This document shows positions 56,428-64,000 of a stretch of DNA of 64,000 bases, piece after piece; position 1 is the stretch's first letter; every line of letters starts with the position of its first letter. The notes below the pieces were generated by a model, which worked only from the letters and a program-made list of their open reading frames with translations, was not told the DNA's origin and searched no databases. A program made the translations under genes and the position numbers. The stretch comes from Pseudomonadota bacterium (GTDB lineage Bacteria > Pseudomonadota > Gammaproteobacteria > Xanthomonadales > Xanthomonadaceae). The stretch lies in contig JAKACT010000003.1 of NCBI GenBank assembly GCA_021821195.1, forward strand, positions 248,001 through 312,000, written 5' to 3'.

Positions 56428-57986
56428 GCGCGGATTTCGCCTATGACACCCTGGAATATCCGGCGCATGTACTGCCGCAGATGCACCCGTCGCGGCTGGC
56501 CGCCATCGGCCGCCTGCATGGGCTGGACTGCGCGCCACCTTCGCGCTGCCGCCTGCTGGAGGTGGGATGCGGCGACGGCCTGCAGCTGCTGGCCCTGGCG
56601 ATGGCGTACCCGCAGGCGCGCTTCGTCGGCATCGACATGTCGCGCAACGCGATCGCACGCGGCGAGGCAATGCGCCAGCGGCTGGGGCTAGGAAACCTGC
56701 AATTGGTACAAGCCGACCTGACCCGCTGGGATCCCGGCCGGAAAGCCTTCGATTACATCACCGCGCACGGGTTCTACTCCTGGGTACCACCACAGGTGCG
56801 CGATCACTTGCTGGCGCTCTGCCGGCAGCGGCTGGCCGACGCCGGCATCGCCTACATCAGCTACAACGCACTGCCGGGTTGCCACCTGCGCCGGGTGATG
56901 TGGGACATGCTGCGCCACCACTGCGCCGGCATCGAGGGGCCGACTGCCAAGATCGCCAGCGCACGGCAGTTCCTCGGCTGGCTGGGTGCGGCGGTCCCCG
57001 AGGGCAAGCCCTATGCCGAGGTCATCCGCGACGAGGCTGCCGACCTGCTGCGCCGCACCGACCACGCCGTGCTGTTTCACGACGACCTGGCGCAGATCAA
57101 TGAGCCCCTGAGCATCACGGCTTTTGCCGCGCAGGCGCAGGCCCACGGCCTGGATTTCCTCGCGGAGGCCGACTACCACGAAATGAGCGACGCGGCGCTG
57201 GCGCCGGAAGCACGTCCCGGGCTTGCGGCGCTCGCTGGCGGCGACGTGCTGCAGCGCGAACAGTACCTGGACTTCCTGAAGGGGCGCCGGTTCCGGCAGA
57301 CGCTGCTCTGCCGCGCGGAAGCCGCTGTCACGCGCCCCGCCGAAGCAGACGCAACCCGGAGCCTGCATGCGGTCGGGCACCTGCAGCGCGACGACGCTGG
57401 CACGGACGATGCCGGTACCGTCGGCTTCCGCAGCAGCGACGGCGCCGCGCTGAGCACCGACCACCCGGTGATCCAGGCGGCACTGGACGCCATCGCTGAA
57501 GCGTTCCCGCTGCCACTGGCCTTCACCGACCTGCTGGCCCATTCGCGCGCGGTTTCCGGCAGCACGACCAGTCCCGACGAGGATGCATCCGCGCTGGCGC
57601 AGGCACTGCTGGGCGGCTTCGAGCACGGCCTGCTGGGACTGCACTGCGAGCCCCCGCAGTTCGCGGCGGAGCCGGGCGCAAGGCCGCGCGCCAGCGCGCT
57701 GGCACGCCTGCAACTGGAGGCCGGCGCGGACTGCGTGGCCAGCCTGCGCCCATCGATGGTCCGCCTGGACAGCCGCCTGGCGATCGAACTCGTCCAGCTG
57801 CTCGATGGCAGCCGCGACCACGTGGCGCTGCTCGATGACCTGGTGCTGCGGATGTCAGCCCTGCCGGCAGCGGAGGGAGAAGGCCCGGAGGCACTGCGTC
57901 CGGCGACGTGGTGGCGGCAGAAGCTGGCGCCGCAACTGGCCGACGGCCTGCACCAGGCGGCGAGGATGGCGTTGCTGGAGGCGTAG
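56424..57986 (+). CDS. SAM-dependent methyltransferase with methyltransferase-regulatory domain
   Basis: A 520-residue protein. The N-terminal class I methyltransferase domain has motif I LLEVGCGDGLQLL (about 43-55), VGIDMSRNAIARG and the later YITAHGFYSWVPPQVRDHLLAL, typical of a group that carries a regulatory domain (PF10119 style) after it. The middle (about 230-330) and C-terminal parts are helical and fit that domain. Substrate unknown; small molecules or proteins are possible. It is translated from the kinase stop (ATGA), so kinase and methyltransferase are probably stoichiometric partners. It ends 14 bases from tssE, which is convergent. Confidence 0.78.
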   Translation: MSADFAYDTLEYPAHVLPQMHPSRLAAIGRLHGLDCAPPSRCRLLEVGCGDGLQLLALAMAYPQARFVGIDMSRNAIARGEAMRQRLGLGNLQLVQADLTRWDPGRKAFDYITAHGFYSWVPPQVRDHLLALCRQRLADAGIAYISYNALPGCHLRRVMWDMLRHHCAGIEGPTAKIASARQFLGWLGAAVPEGKPYAEVIRDEAADLLRRTDHAVLFHDDLAQINEPLSITAFAAQAQAHGLDFLAEADYHEMSDAALAPEARPGLAALAGGDVLQREQYLDFLKGRRFRQTLLCRAEAAVTRPAEADATRSLHAVGHLQRDDAGTDDAGTVGFRSSDGAALSTDHPVIQAALDAIAEAFPLPLAFTDLLAHSRAVSGSTTSPDEDASALAQALLGGFEHGLLGLHCEPPQFAAEPGARPRASALARLQLEAGADCVASLRPSMVRLDSRLAIELVQLLDGSRDHVALLDDLVLRMSALPAAEGEGPEALRPATWWRQKLAPQLADGLHQAARMALLEA

Positions 57987-58000
57987 GCGGCGCCGTCGGC

Positions 58001-58441
58001 TCAGCGCACCACGTAGGTCTGGGTGTTGAGCTGCAGCACCGCGTCGAACTGCACCTTTTCGTTGTCGTCACCCAGCTCCATCAACGCATCGACCCGGAAG
58101 CGCAAGGCCCGGTCCAGCTCGCGCTGCGGTTCCAGGGTGACGCGGATCCGGGTCAGCCGGCGTTCGTGCAGGGCGATCGCCTGTTCCAGCGAACGGCGGA
58201 TGCGGTCGCGATCGTGCGGGCTGAGCAGGCTGTAGGAAGAGAAATCTAGGATGCCGTAGGTCAGCGACGAGGCGCGGCATTCCTTGAACGCCTCCGGGAT
58301 CATCCGCGCGGCTTCCGAACGGGTATTGAGGAGGTTCTCAAGGTCACGGGAAACGCTGTTGCGGATGTCGGTGATCGACACCCGCCTGCCCGCGTCCTCC
58401 GGCAACGCCACGTCGACCAGCCGGTCCATCAGTCCGCGCAT
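58001..58441 (-). CDS. tssE: Type VI secretion baseplate protein TssE
   Basis: A 146-residue gp25/lysozyme-like TssE baseplate wedge component. The signature SVSRDLENLLNTRSEA (about 34-49) and the later PHDRDRIRRSLEQAI and LTRIRVTLEP are the conserved TssE pattern. ATG 58441 is chosen by homology; the longer frame has no conserved extension. It is the last visible T6SS gene of the run and converges on the methyltransferase gene. TssE links the tail sheath baseplate to TssF/G/K, which are not in the window. Confidence 0.92.
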   Translation of the reverse strand: MRGLMDRLVDVALPEDAGRRVSITDIRNSVSRDLENLLNTRSEAARMIPEAFKECRASSLTYGILDFSSYSLLSPHDRDRIRRSLEQAIALHERRLTRIRVTLEPQRELDRALRFRVDALMELGDDNEKVQFDAVLQLNTQTYVVR

Positions 58442-58520
58442 GTCCCGCCCTCGCCGCGCATCCGGGAAATGGCAACGGCCCGCCGCGGCATCCACGACGA
58501 GCCGTTACGTTGGATCACGA

Positions 58521-59012
58521 TCAAGTCGCCTTGTTCAGCGCGCGATCGTACTGGGCAATGATGGCGCCCTCCAGGCTACCGTCCGCCTTCTGCGGCAGGT
58601 ACTCGTACTTCAACTTGGTGTAGTTGAGGCTGAAGGAATCGACCGGGATCGACGAACCACCCGCGTTGCCGCCAGTGGTGAACGCACTCACCATCACGTC
58701 CTCCAGCGTGATCTTGAAGTATTCGACCTGGCCGCCCTTGCCGCCGGCCTTGCGTGCGGTCAGCACGGCCTTCTTGATGTGTTCGCCACTAGCCGCGGCC
58801 TTCACCAGCAGCGGGCTGGCCTTGTCGGTTTGCTTGGTGAAGGTCAAGTCCTGGAAATCGGCCTTGCCGGTGCCGCCGCCGCCACCGCGCCCCATGTTGC
58901 CGGCGTTGCTAACGCCCCAGCTGAACGAGTCGATCTCGATCTTGTCCTTGTGCTTTTCGTCCAGCGACTCGCCCTTGATGCCGTCGAGTTCGAGCAGGTA
59001 ATCGGAAGCCAT
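58521..59012 (-). CDS. hcp: Type VI secretion tube protein Hcp (TssD)
   Basis: A 163-residue Hcp that stacks as hexameric rings to form the secreted inner tube. It opens MASDYLLELDGIKGES, and contains the Hcp pattern IDSFSWGVSNAG, DFQDLTFTKQTDKASPLL and VEYFKITLEDVMVSAF. A short Gly-rich insert (GRGGGGGTGKA) lies near residue 41. It sits 43 bases after tssC and 79 before tssE. An Hcp of this length has no added toxin domain. The high expression expected of Hcp fits its separate spacing. Confidence 0.95.
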   Translation of the reverse strand: MASDYLLELDGIKGESLDEKHKDKIEIDSFSWGVSNAGNMGRGGGGGTGKADFQDLTFTKQTDKASPLLVKAAASGEHIKKAVLTARKAGGKGGQVEYFKITLEDVMVSAFTTGGNAGGSSIPVDSFSLNYTKLKYEYLPQKADGSLEGAIIAQYDRALNKAT

Positions 59013-59055
59013 CGTGGTATCTCCTCAGATTGGAATGGGAAAGGGATAACAGCCG

Positions 59056-60540
59056 TCAGCGGGCCGACTTGGGCAGTTCCGCGACCAGGCGCAGGGACAC
59101 GCTCAGCTCGTCCAGCTGGTAATGCGGGCGCAGGAAAGCCACCGACTTGTAGGCGCCGGGCTTGCCCGGGATCTCCGCCACTTCGATGCGGGCCTCGCGC
59201 AGCGGGTACTGGGCCTTGGCCTCCTGCGAGGCGTTGTCGTCCAGCAACACGTACTGCGAAATCCAGTTGTTGAGGAACAGCTCGACGCTGGATTTGGAGG
59301 CGAAGCTGCCGATCTTGTCGCGCATCATCGACTTCAGGTAGTGGGCGATGCGGCTGACCGCGAAGATGTACTGCAGCTGCGAGGACAGGCGCGCGTTGGC
59401 GTTGGCGGCGTCGGTGTTGTACTCCTTCGCCTTCTGCGCCGACTGGGTGGAGAAGAACGCCGCGTAGTCGGTGCCCTTGCAGTGCACCAGCGGGATCAGC
59501 CCGAGGTCGGCCAGTTCCTTCTCGCGGCGGTCGGTGATCGCGATCTCGGTGGGGCACTTCAGCGCCACTTCGCCATCGTCGGTGGCGAAGGTGTGGGTGG
59601 GCAGGCCCTCGACCAGGCCACCGCCCTCGACGCCGCGGATCGCCGCGCACCAGCCGTACTTGGCGAAGGCATCGGTCACCTTGGTGCCCAGCGCGTAGGC
59701 GGCGTTCATCCACAGGTACTTGTTGTGGTCGGTGCCGTCGGTGCGCTCGACGAAGTTGAACGCCTCCACCGGCGCGGTGTCGGGGCCGTACGGCAGGCGA
59801 CCGAGCACATGCGGCATCGCCAGGCCCACGTAACGGGAATCCTCGGAGGCGCGGAAGCTCTTCCACTTCGCGTACTCGACGGTGTCGAAGATCTTGGCCA
59901 GGTCGCGCGGGCCGGACAGCTCGGTGAAGTCGTCGAAGCCCAGCAGCTCAGGCGAAGCGGCGCTGAGGAACGGCGCATGGGCGGCGGCGCACACGTGCGA
60001 GATCTCCTCCATGAGGTACATGTCCTCGGGGTGGCGGCCGAACTCGAAATCGCCGATGAGGGTGGCGAACGGCGCGCCGCCGAAGGTGCCGTACTCCTCT
60101 TCATAGAGCTTCTTGAACAGGTTGCTCTGGTCGAAGTCGGAGGCGTTCTTGAAGTCCTTGACCAGTTCCTTCTTGGTCGTGTTGAACACCTTGATCTTCA
60201 AGGTGGTGCTGGTCTCGGAGTTGTCGACCAGGTACTTCAGGCCGCGCCAGCTGCCCTCCAGCTGCTGGAACTCCGGCGCGTGCATCACCGCCGACAGCTG
60301 GTCGGACAGCACCCGGTCGATCTCTGCGATGCGTGCGTCCAGCGCGCCGATGGCGTCCCGCGATACGGTCATCGCGCCATCGCTGACCTGCGCGACCAGC
60401 TCGGCGATCAGGTCGCGGGCGCGGGTGCGCTCGCTGTCGGAGCGGGCGATCTTGCTCTGGGTCAGGATCTGGTCGAGAAGGCCACCTTCGGCGGCTTCGG
60501 CGGCGGCGGCGGGCGCCGCGAGGGTTTCGGTATTGGCCAT
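59056..60540 (-). CDS. tssC: Type VI secretion sheath large subunit TssC
   Basis: A 494-residue TssC (VipB-type) that with TssB forms the contractile sheath. It has the family landmarks ARDLIAELVAQVSDGAMTVS at the N terminus, LEGSWRGLKYLVDN, FGGAPFATLIGDFEF and the C-terminal FLRPHYQLDELSVSLRLVAELPK. Length and ends are complete. It is 49 bases after tssB, the usual partner order. The tail of the gene (about residues 430-480) should include the ClpV-accessible sheath elements, but the ClpV site is in TssB in most systems. Confidence 0.95.
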   Translation of the reverse strand: MANTETLAAPAAAAEAAEGGLLDQILTQSKIARSDSERTRARDLIAELVAQVSDGAMTVSRDAIGALDARIAEIDRVLSDQLSAVMHAPEFQQLEGSWRGLKYLVDNSETSTTLKIKVFNTTKKELVKDFKNASDFDQSNLFKKLYEEEYGTFGGAPFATLIGDFEFGRHPEDMYLMEEISHVCAAAHAPFLSAASPELLGFDDFTELSGPRDLAKIFDTVEYAKWKSFRASEDSRYVGLAMPHVLGRLPYGPDTAPVEAFNFVERTDGTDHNKYLWMNAAYALGTKVTDAFAKYGWCAAIRGVEGGGLVEGLPTHTFATDDGEVALKCPTEIAITDRREKELADLGLIPLVHCKGTDYAAFFSTQSAQKAKEYNTDAANANARLSSQLQYIFAVSRIAHYLKSMMRDKIGSFASKSSVELFLNNWISQYVLLDDNASQEAKAQYPLREARIEVAEIPGKPGAYKSVAFLRPHYQLDELSVSLRLVAELPKSAR

Positions 60541-60589
60541 GATGTCGTGTGCTCGCTGCTGGTCGTGATCGTCGGTTGCGGGGGGCAGC

Positions 60590-61102
60590 TCAGTCGCCGG
60601 ACGGGGTGCCGACTTCCTTGCTCAGCTGGGCGATCTTGTCGGTGTTCTGCAGGACCTCGTTCAGCAGGTCCTCGAACTTGTCGTTGCCGGCCGCCTTGTT
60701 GCGCAGGTCGGCGAGCTTCTGGCGCGCCTCCAGCAGCTTGCGCAGCGGTTCGATCTGGTTGGTCACGCGCTCCGGCGAAAAATCCTCCAGGCTGCGAAAG
60801 TTCAGTTCGACCGCCAGCTTGGAGCCGTCGTCGGCGAGCTTGTTGTCCACCTGCACCTGCACGCGCGGCTTCATGCCCTTGAGCACGTCGTCGTAGTTGT
60901 CCTTGTCGACATTGACGAACTTGCGGTCCTTCATCTTCGCCAGCGGCTCCGCCGGCTGGCCGCTGAAGTTGCCGATCACGCCGGCCACGAACGGCAGTTC
61001 CTTCTTCTCGATCGCATCCCCCACCTCGACGTCGTAGGTGAGTTGCACGCGCGGGGCGCGGACGCGGTCGAGCTTGTGCTGGGTGCTTTCCTTCTTGGCC
61101 AT
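60590..61102 (-). CDS. tssB: Type VI secretion sheath small subunit TssB
   Basis: A 170-residue TssB (VipA-type). RAPRVQLTYDVEVGDAIEKK begins the core; VAGVIGNFSGQPAEPL is the conserved strand; LNFRSLEDFSPERVTNQI and LEARQKLADLRNKAAGN follow. ATG 61102 (MAKKES) is chosen by homology over an upstream frame extension. TssB binds TssC and carries the ClpV-binding helix at its N terminus. It is separated from tssA by 184 bases that hold no gene, so tssB may have its own promoter. Confidence 0.95.
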   Translation of the reverse strand: MAKKESTQHKLDRVRAPRVQLTYDVEVGDAIEKKELPFVAGVIGNFSGQPAEPLAKMKDRKFVNVDKDNYDDVLKGMKPRVQVQVDNKLADDGSKLAVELNFRSLEDFSPERVTNQIEPLRKLLEARQKLADLRNKAAGNDKFEDLLNEVLQNTDKIAQLSKEVGTPSGD

Positions 61103-61286
61103 GAGATTCCCCGGGCATGTTGGGTGTTGCGGGTGTCTGGGCCGGGATCGCGGCAGGTACGCAGCGCGTCCCGGGACATGCAATCGAGTCTAGGAAGCGC
61201 GCCGCGGCCGCAACATCCGTCGGACGGCCAGACTTGGGCATATGCCGTTCGACGTGGACGCGGGCGCCCAACCCAGCCCCGCGCCA

Positions 61287-62366
61287 TCAGTAGCTGGGCG
61301 GCAGGCCGACCCGTTCGCGGATGGAAGACAGCGTGCCTTCGTCGCGGATCACTTCCGCCAGCCACTGCTCCAGCGGCATGTTGGCCCACGCCACCGCTCG
61401 GTCCAGCAGGTAGGCCACCGGGCTGTGCGGCTCGGTACGCCGGAAGAACCCGGCGATGTCGTTGAGCGCGCGCAGCGCGGCTTCCTTCGAGGCGAGGCTG
61501 CCGCCGCCCAGGTCCAATGCTCCTGTCGAGGCCCCACCGCTGCCGCCGGTATCGCTGGCAGCAGCACCGGTGCTAGCCTCGGCATCGGCGGCTTCGATCT
61601 CGCCCATGCCCTTGGCCGCCGCCACCCGCGCATAGATGGTCTGGATCTTCTTCAGCGCGTCATCAAGGGCACCGAGACTGGGCGCATCGCGGCCAAGCCG
61701 GCCGTCGGCCATCGCGCTGAAGCGGGCAAACGCCTCGCGCGCCGCCTGCACCTGGTCGCTGCGCTCGCGCACCAGCGCCTCCGGAATCGCCTGCATGCGG
61801 CTGTCGTAGGTTTCGCCGTTGACTCGCCCTTCATCCAGCGCGGCCTGGTAGGCCTCGGCGTTCTGGCGGCCGAGGTTGTCGACCTCGCGCGAATCGACCC
61901 AGCCGGCCAGGGTCAGCGCCGCCTGCGGATCGTCGTTGAGCAGCAGGGTCTGCAGCACGCGGCTGCCATAGTTCGCGAACCAGGCCAGCTTGCCGGCGCG
62001 CTCTTCCAGGTCGCCATCCTCGGCGCGTGGATACAGGCCGTCCCAATAGGTGTCCAGCAGCCCGGTCAGCAGGTCGAAGGCATCGCGCGCGCCTTCCAGC
62101 CCGTGCCTGGCGATGGCCGCCTCGCCCAGCCAGACCGCCGCCTGCAGGTCCTTGCTGGTACGCAGCAGCACGTCCTCGGACAGGCTTTGCGCTTCGCGCC
62201 AGTCGGCGACCTTGAGCTCGGTCTGCCATTCGCCCTGGGCAAGATGCGGGTCGTCCGCCCGACGCGCCTCGCGGATGCGGTCGAACTGATCGGAAAAACT
62301 GGCATCGCTGCCGGCGGGGTCGCTGCCGGGGATCGGCGCGAGGAGTTCGGTGACGTCGATGGCCAT
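61287..62366 (-). CDS. tssA: Type VI secretion protein TssA
   Basis: A 359-residue TssA with the N-terminal ImpA-type domain (IDVTELLAPIPGSDPAG, then RREAR-like basic helix and VADWREAQSLSEDVLLRTSKDLQAAVWLGEAA) and a shorter C-terminal domain after a Gly/Ser-rich linker (about 280-300, SDTGGSGGASTG). The final region LNDIAGFFRRTEPHSPVAYLLDRAV is a recognised TssA end. TssA organises tail sheath assembly. ATG 62366 has GGAGGG upstream, and it starts 17 bases after the tssM-like gene. Which TssA class it belongs to needs comparison. Confidence 0.9.
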   Translation of the reverse strand: MAIDVTELLAPIPGSDPAGSDASFSDQFDRIREARRADDPHLAQGEWQTELKVADWREAQSLSEDVLLRTSKDLQAAVWLGEAAIARHGLEGARDAFDLLTGLLDTYWDGLYPRAEDGDLEERAGKLAWFANYGSRVLQTLLLNDDPQAALTLAGWVDSREVDNLGRQNAEAYQAALDEGRVNGETYDSRMQAIPEALVRERSDQVQAAREAFARFSAMADGRLGRDAPSLGALDDALKKIQTIYARVAAAKGMGEIEAADAEASTGAAASDTGGSGGASTGALDLGGGSLASKEAALRALNDIAGFFRRTEPHSPVAYLLDRAVAWANMPLEQWLAEVIRDEGTLSSIRERVGLPPSY

Positions 62367-62383
62367 GGGCCCTCCGGTTGCGG

Positions 62384-64000
62384 TTATTCGAGGATTTCGC
62401 TGGGCACTTCCGCGCGCGCGGTGCTGGCACCGAGGTAGCGCTGCATTTCGTCGGACAGGTCGGGCTTGAGGAACACGCGCGCGCCGCGGAAGCCGGCCGT
62501 CGCCAGCTTCTGCCGCAGTTGGCTCCACTGTGCGGGGCTGTAGCTGGCACGGAAGTCCTCCAGCCCGTAGGCGTGCGAACCGGCGGCGAAGTCGCGGATC
62601 AGTTCGGCGAAGCCGTCGGCACCGGCATAGGTGCGCACCAGTTCGAGCTCTTCCGGCGGCGCCGCCTGCATCGCGCTGGTGTCCGGATCGAATTCCTGCA
62701 CCACTTCGCCACCTTCGGCCGCTGGCAGCGCAATGGCGATGCGCAGCCGCGCCGACAGGCAGCTCGAAGGTGACCAGAACACCTGTGCGGTGGCTTCCGC
62801 CAGCGACGCGCCGGCCGAACTTGCGCGATAGACGCGTTCGCGGCATTCGACCTCGAACACCGTGCCGGACGGCCCTTCGTCCAGCGCACCCAGCTGGCTG
62901 GGCTGGGTCAGGGTGAAGCTGCCGGCCAGGAACGGGGCGACGTCGCCCAGCACCGGCAGGAACTTGCGCTCGGCCGCCACCATGCCTTGGTAGGCAGCGG
63001 TCAGCGGCATCGCCACGCCATCCACCTTGACCGGCAGGCGCTCCTTCTCGCTGATGAAGGGCTTGAGCCAGTCGTTGACGAACGCACCCAGCTTGCCCTG
63101 CGGCCCGTACAGCGCTTCGACCTGCTGGGCCGGCGGCAATGCCGCCAGCGGCTTGACCACGCTCTCGCGCCAGCGCTCCTGCACGAATTCGCCGGCGCGA
63201 TGGACGGTGAGGAACAGCAGCAGCCGGGCCGGCCCCTGCACCACCGACCACGCGGCCAGGTCATCGCCCTTGAACGCGGTGGCGTACTTCTCGGCGGGCT
63301 TGTCCACCGCCTCGATCAGCTCGCCGTACTCGCTGGCGGGCGGCTTCTCGGCCTTGCCTTTGCTGGCGAACAGGTCGGAGGCGAGCTGGTACACATCTTC
63401 GCCGGAACCGTCGGCCTGCAGCCGCAGGTAGGCGCGTGCGTAGTCCGCGTCCTGACCGGCCAGCACGCCCACTTCGGTATCGCGCATCGCCAGCAGCCAC
63501 ACCGGCGGTTGGATCTTTTCCCCGCCGAACCGGAACGAGCCGGTGACGAAGCGGCCGAACGGCCGCCACGACGACAGCCATTTCGCCTTCATCTGGGCCC
63601 AGGTCAGCGCCCAGCGCGACGAAAGCGGCCAATCGAGTGGCAGCTCATACAGGTTGCGCTGGGCGGATTCGAAAAAAAGTGCGTAGGGGTTCTGCTTGCT
63701 GCCGGCACGCGCCAGCAGCTCGCCGTAGCGGCCGCGCCACAGGCCGAGTCCCTCCTGGAAGCGCGACTGGTACTTCGCCCACTGCGTGAAGTAGTCGCGG
63801 AAATAGGCGTCGCGCAGGTCGTCGATACGGGTGGCGCGCTCCGGTGCCTGCGCGCGCAGGGTCGCCAGCATCGGCTGCACCACACCTTCCCAGGCATCGG
63901 CGGTATAGGCGCGGGAGACACCAGCCATCTGGTCTGCGTCGGTGCCGACCACCGCCCCCTGGGGCAACCAGTGGCTGCCGAGATCGATGGCGCTGCCGCG
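62384..64000 (-). CDS. tssM: Type VI secretion membrane protein TssM (IcmF family), C-terminal part
   Basis: The frame is open to the right edge (539 codons visible) and ends at 62384, so this is the C-terminal part of a larger gene. It matches the periplasmic C-terminal region of TssM/IcmF: helical SRWALTWAQMKAKWLSS-like segments, ERWRESVVKPLAALPPAQQVEALYGPQGKLGAFVNDWLKPF, and a beta-rich C-terminal domain near the end. No membrane segment is in the visible part. TssM anchors the T6SS membrane complex with TssJ and TssL. It heads this run (tssM-tssA-tssB-tssC-hcp-tssE). Confidence 0.78.
   Translation of the reverse strand, partial: RGSAIDLGSHWLPQGAVVGTDADQMAGVSRAYTADAWEGVVQPMLATLRAQAPERATRIDDLRDAYFRDYFTQWAKYQSRFQEGLGLWRGRYGELLARAGSKQNPYALFFESAQRNLYELPLDWPLSSRWALTWAQMKAKWLSSWRPFGRFVTGSFRFGGEKIQPPVWLLAMRDTEVGVLAGQDADYARAYLRLQADGSGEDVYQLASDLFASKGKAEKPPASEYGELIEAVDKPAEKYATAFKGDDLAAWSVVQGPARLLLFLTVHRAGEFVQERWRESVVKPLAALPPAQQVEALYGPQGKLGAFVNDWLKPFISEKERLPVKVDGVAMPLTAAYQGMVAAERKFLPVLGDVAPFLAGSFTLTQPSQLGALDEGPSGTVFEVECRERVYRASSAGASLAEATAQVFWSPSSCLSARLRIAIALPAAEGGEVVQEFDPDTSAMQAAPPEELELVRTYAGADGFAELIRDFAAGSHAYGLEDFRASYSPAQWSQLRQKLATAGFRGARVFLKPDLSDEMQRYLGASTARAEVPSEILE

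Overview
The window is a gene-dense, high-GC chromosomal segment. Its protein families, gene order and small GC-rich intergenic gaps suggest a gammaproteobacterium of the Lysobacteraceae/Xanthomonadaceae (Xanthomonas, Lysobacter, Luteimonas or Thermomonas relatives). That placement is an inference from recalled homologues such as RlmD, HisH, SerA and the YerC-headed his operon; no search was run.

Region by region. (1) 1-9080: small Ala-rich lipoproteins, a cold-shock protein, a purine/methylthio-nucleoside salvage set (mtnP-type phosphorylase, hpt) next to nagZ, a CYTH protein and rlmD; then mccB (liuB), a bactofilin with a zinc-ribbon partner, and another Ala-rich lipoprotein. (2) 8847-17283: feoA-feoB plus a Cys-rich membrane protein behind a good Fur box, divergent from the leucine-degradation run liuC-liuD-liuE, then a GNAT enzyme, an HSD10-type SDR, a small membrane protein and efpL. 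(3) 17463-23418: an accessory island with a ParDE toxin-antitoxin pair, a type III modification subunit, a RhuM protein and the type III restriction subunit, mostly with overlapping genes. (4) 24106-29168: a heme-type TonB receptor, a cytochrome cd1 nitrite reductase with an extra N-terminal cytochrome c domain, and a Tat-exported HiPIP. FNR/ANR-like boxes lie in both control regions, so this reads as a compact anaerobic respiration module. (5) 29300-34813: a DUF4105/DUF2388 envelope pair, a D-2-hydroxyglutarate dehydrogenase-type flavoprotein divergent from serA, and a Nudix hydrolase. (6) 34965-43521: an amino-acid permease, a class II aldolase, mtnB-mtnD-mtnC (methionine salvage), an EamA exporter, a periplasmic metallophosphoesterase and a 7TM diguanylate cyclase. 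(7) 43546-54419: a complete his operon (yerC-hisGDCBHAFI) with overlapping genes behind a promoter whose -10 overlaps a perfect 9+9 palindrome, preceded by hisS overlapping a long histidine-ammonia-lyase-like gene. (8) 54521-64000: tRNA-Pro(CGG), a hybrid histidine kinase coupled to a methyltransferase with a regulatory domain, then a type VI secretion run (tssM-tssA-tssB-tssC-hcp-tssE) leaving the window.

Connections: methylthio-nucleoside phosphorylase, Hpt, MtnB/D/C and the fuculose-type aldolase all serve salvage of S-adenosylmethionine by-products; liuB-E and the HSD10-like SDR serve branched-chain amino-acid breakdown; SerA and the D-2-hydroxyglutarate dehydrogenase can form a redox couple; NirS and HiPIP probably share an oxygen-sensing regulator. 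No insertion sequence, prophage or CRISPR array was seen. No stretch above 300 bases lacks a gene; the larger gaps hold terminators, regulator sites or long inverted repeats, three of which share a long-stem design.
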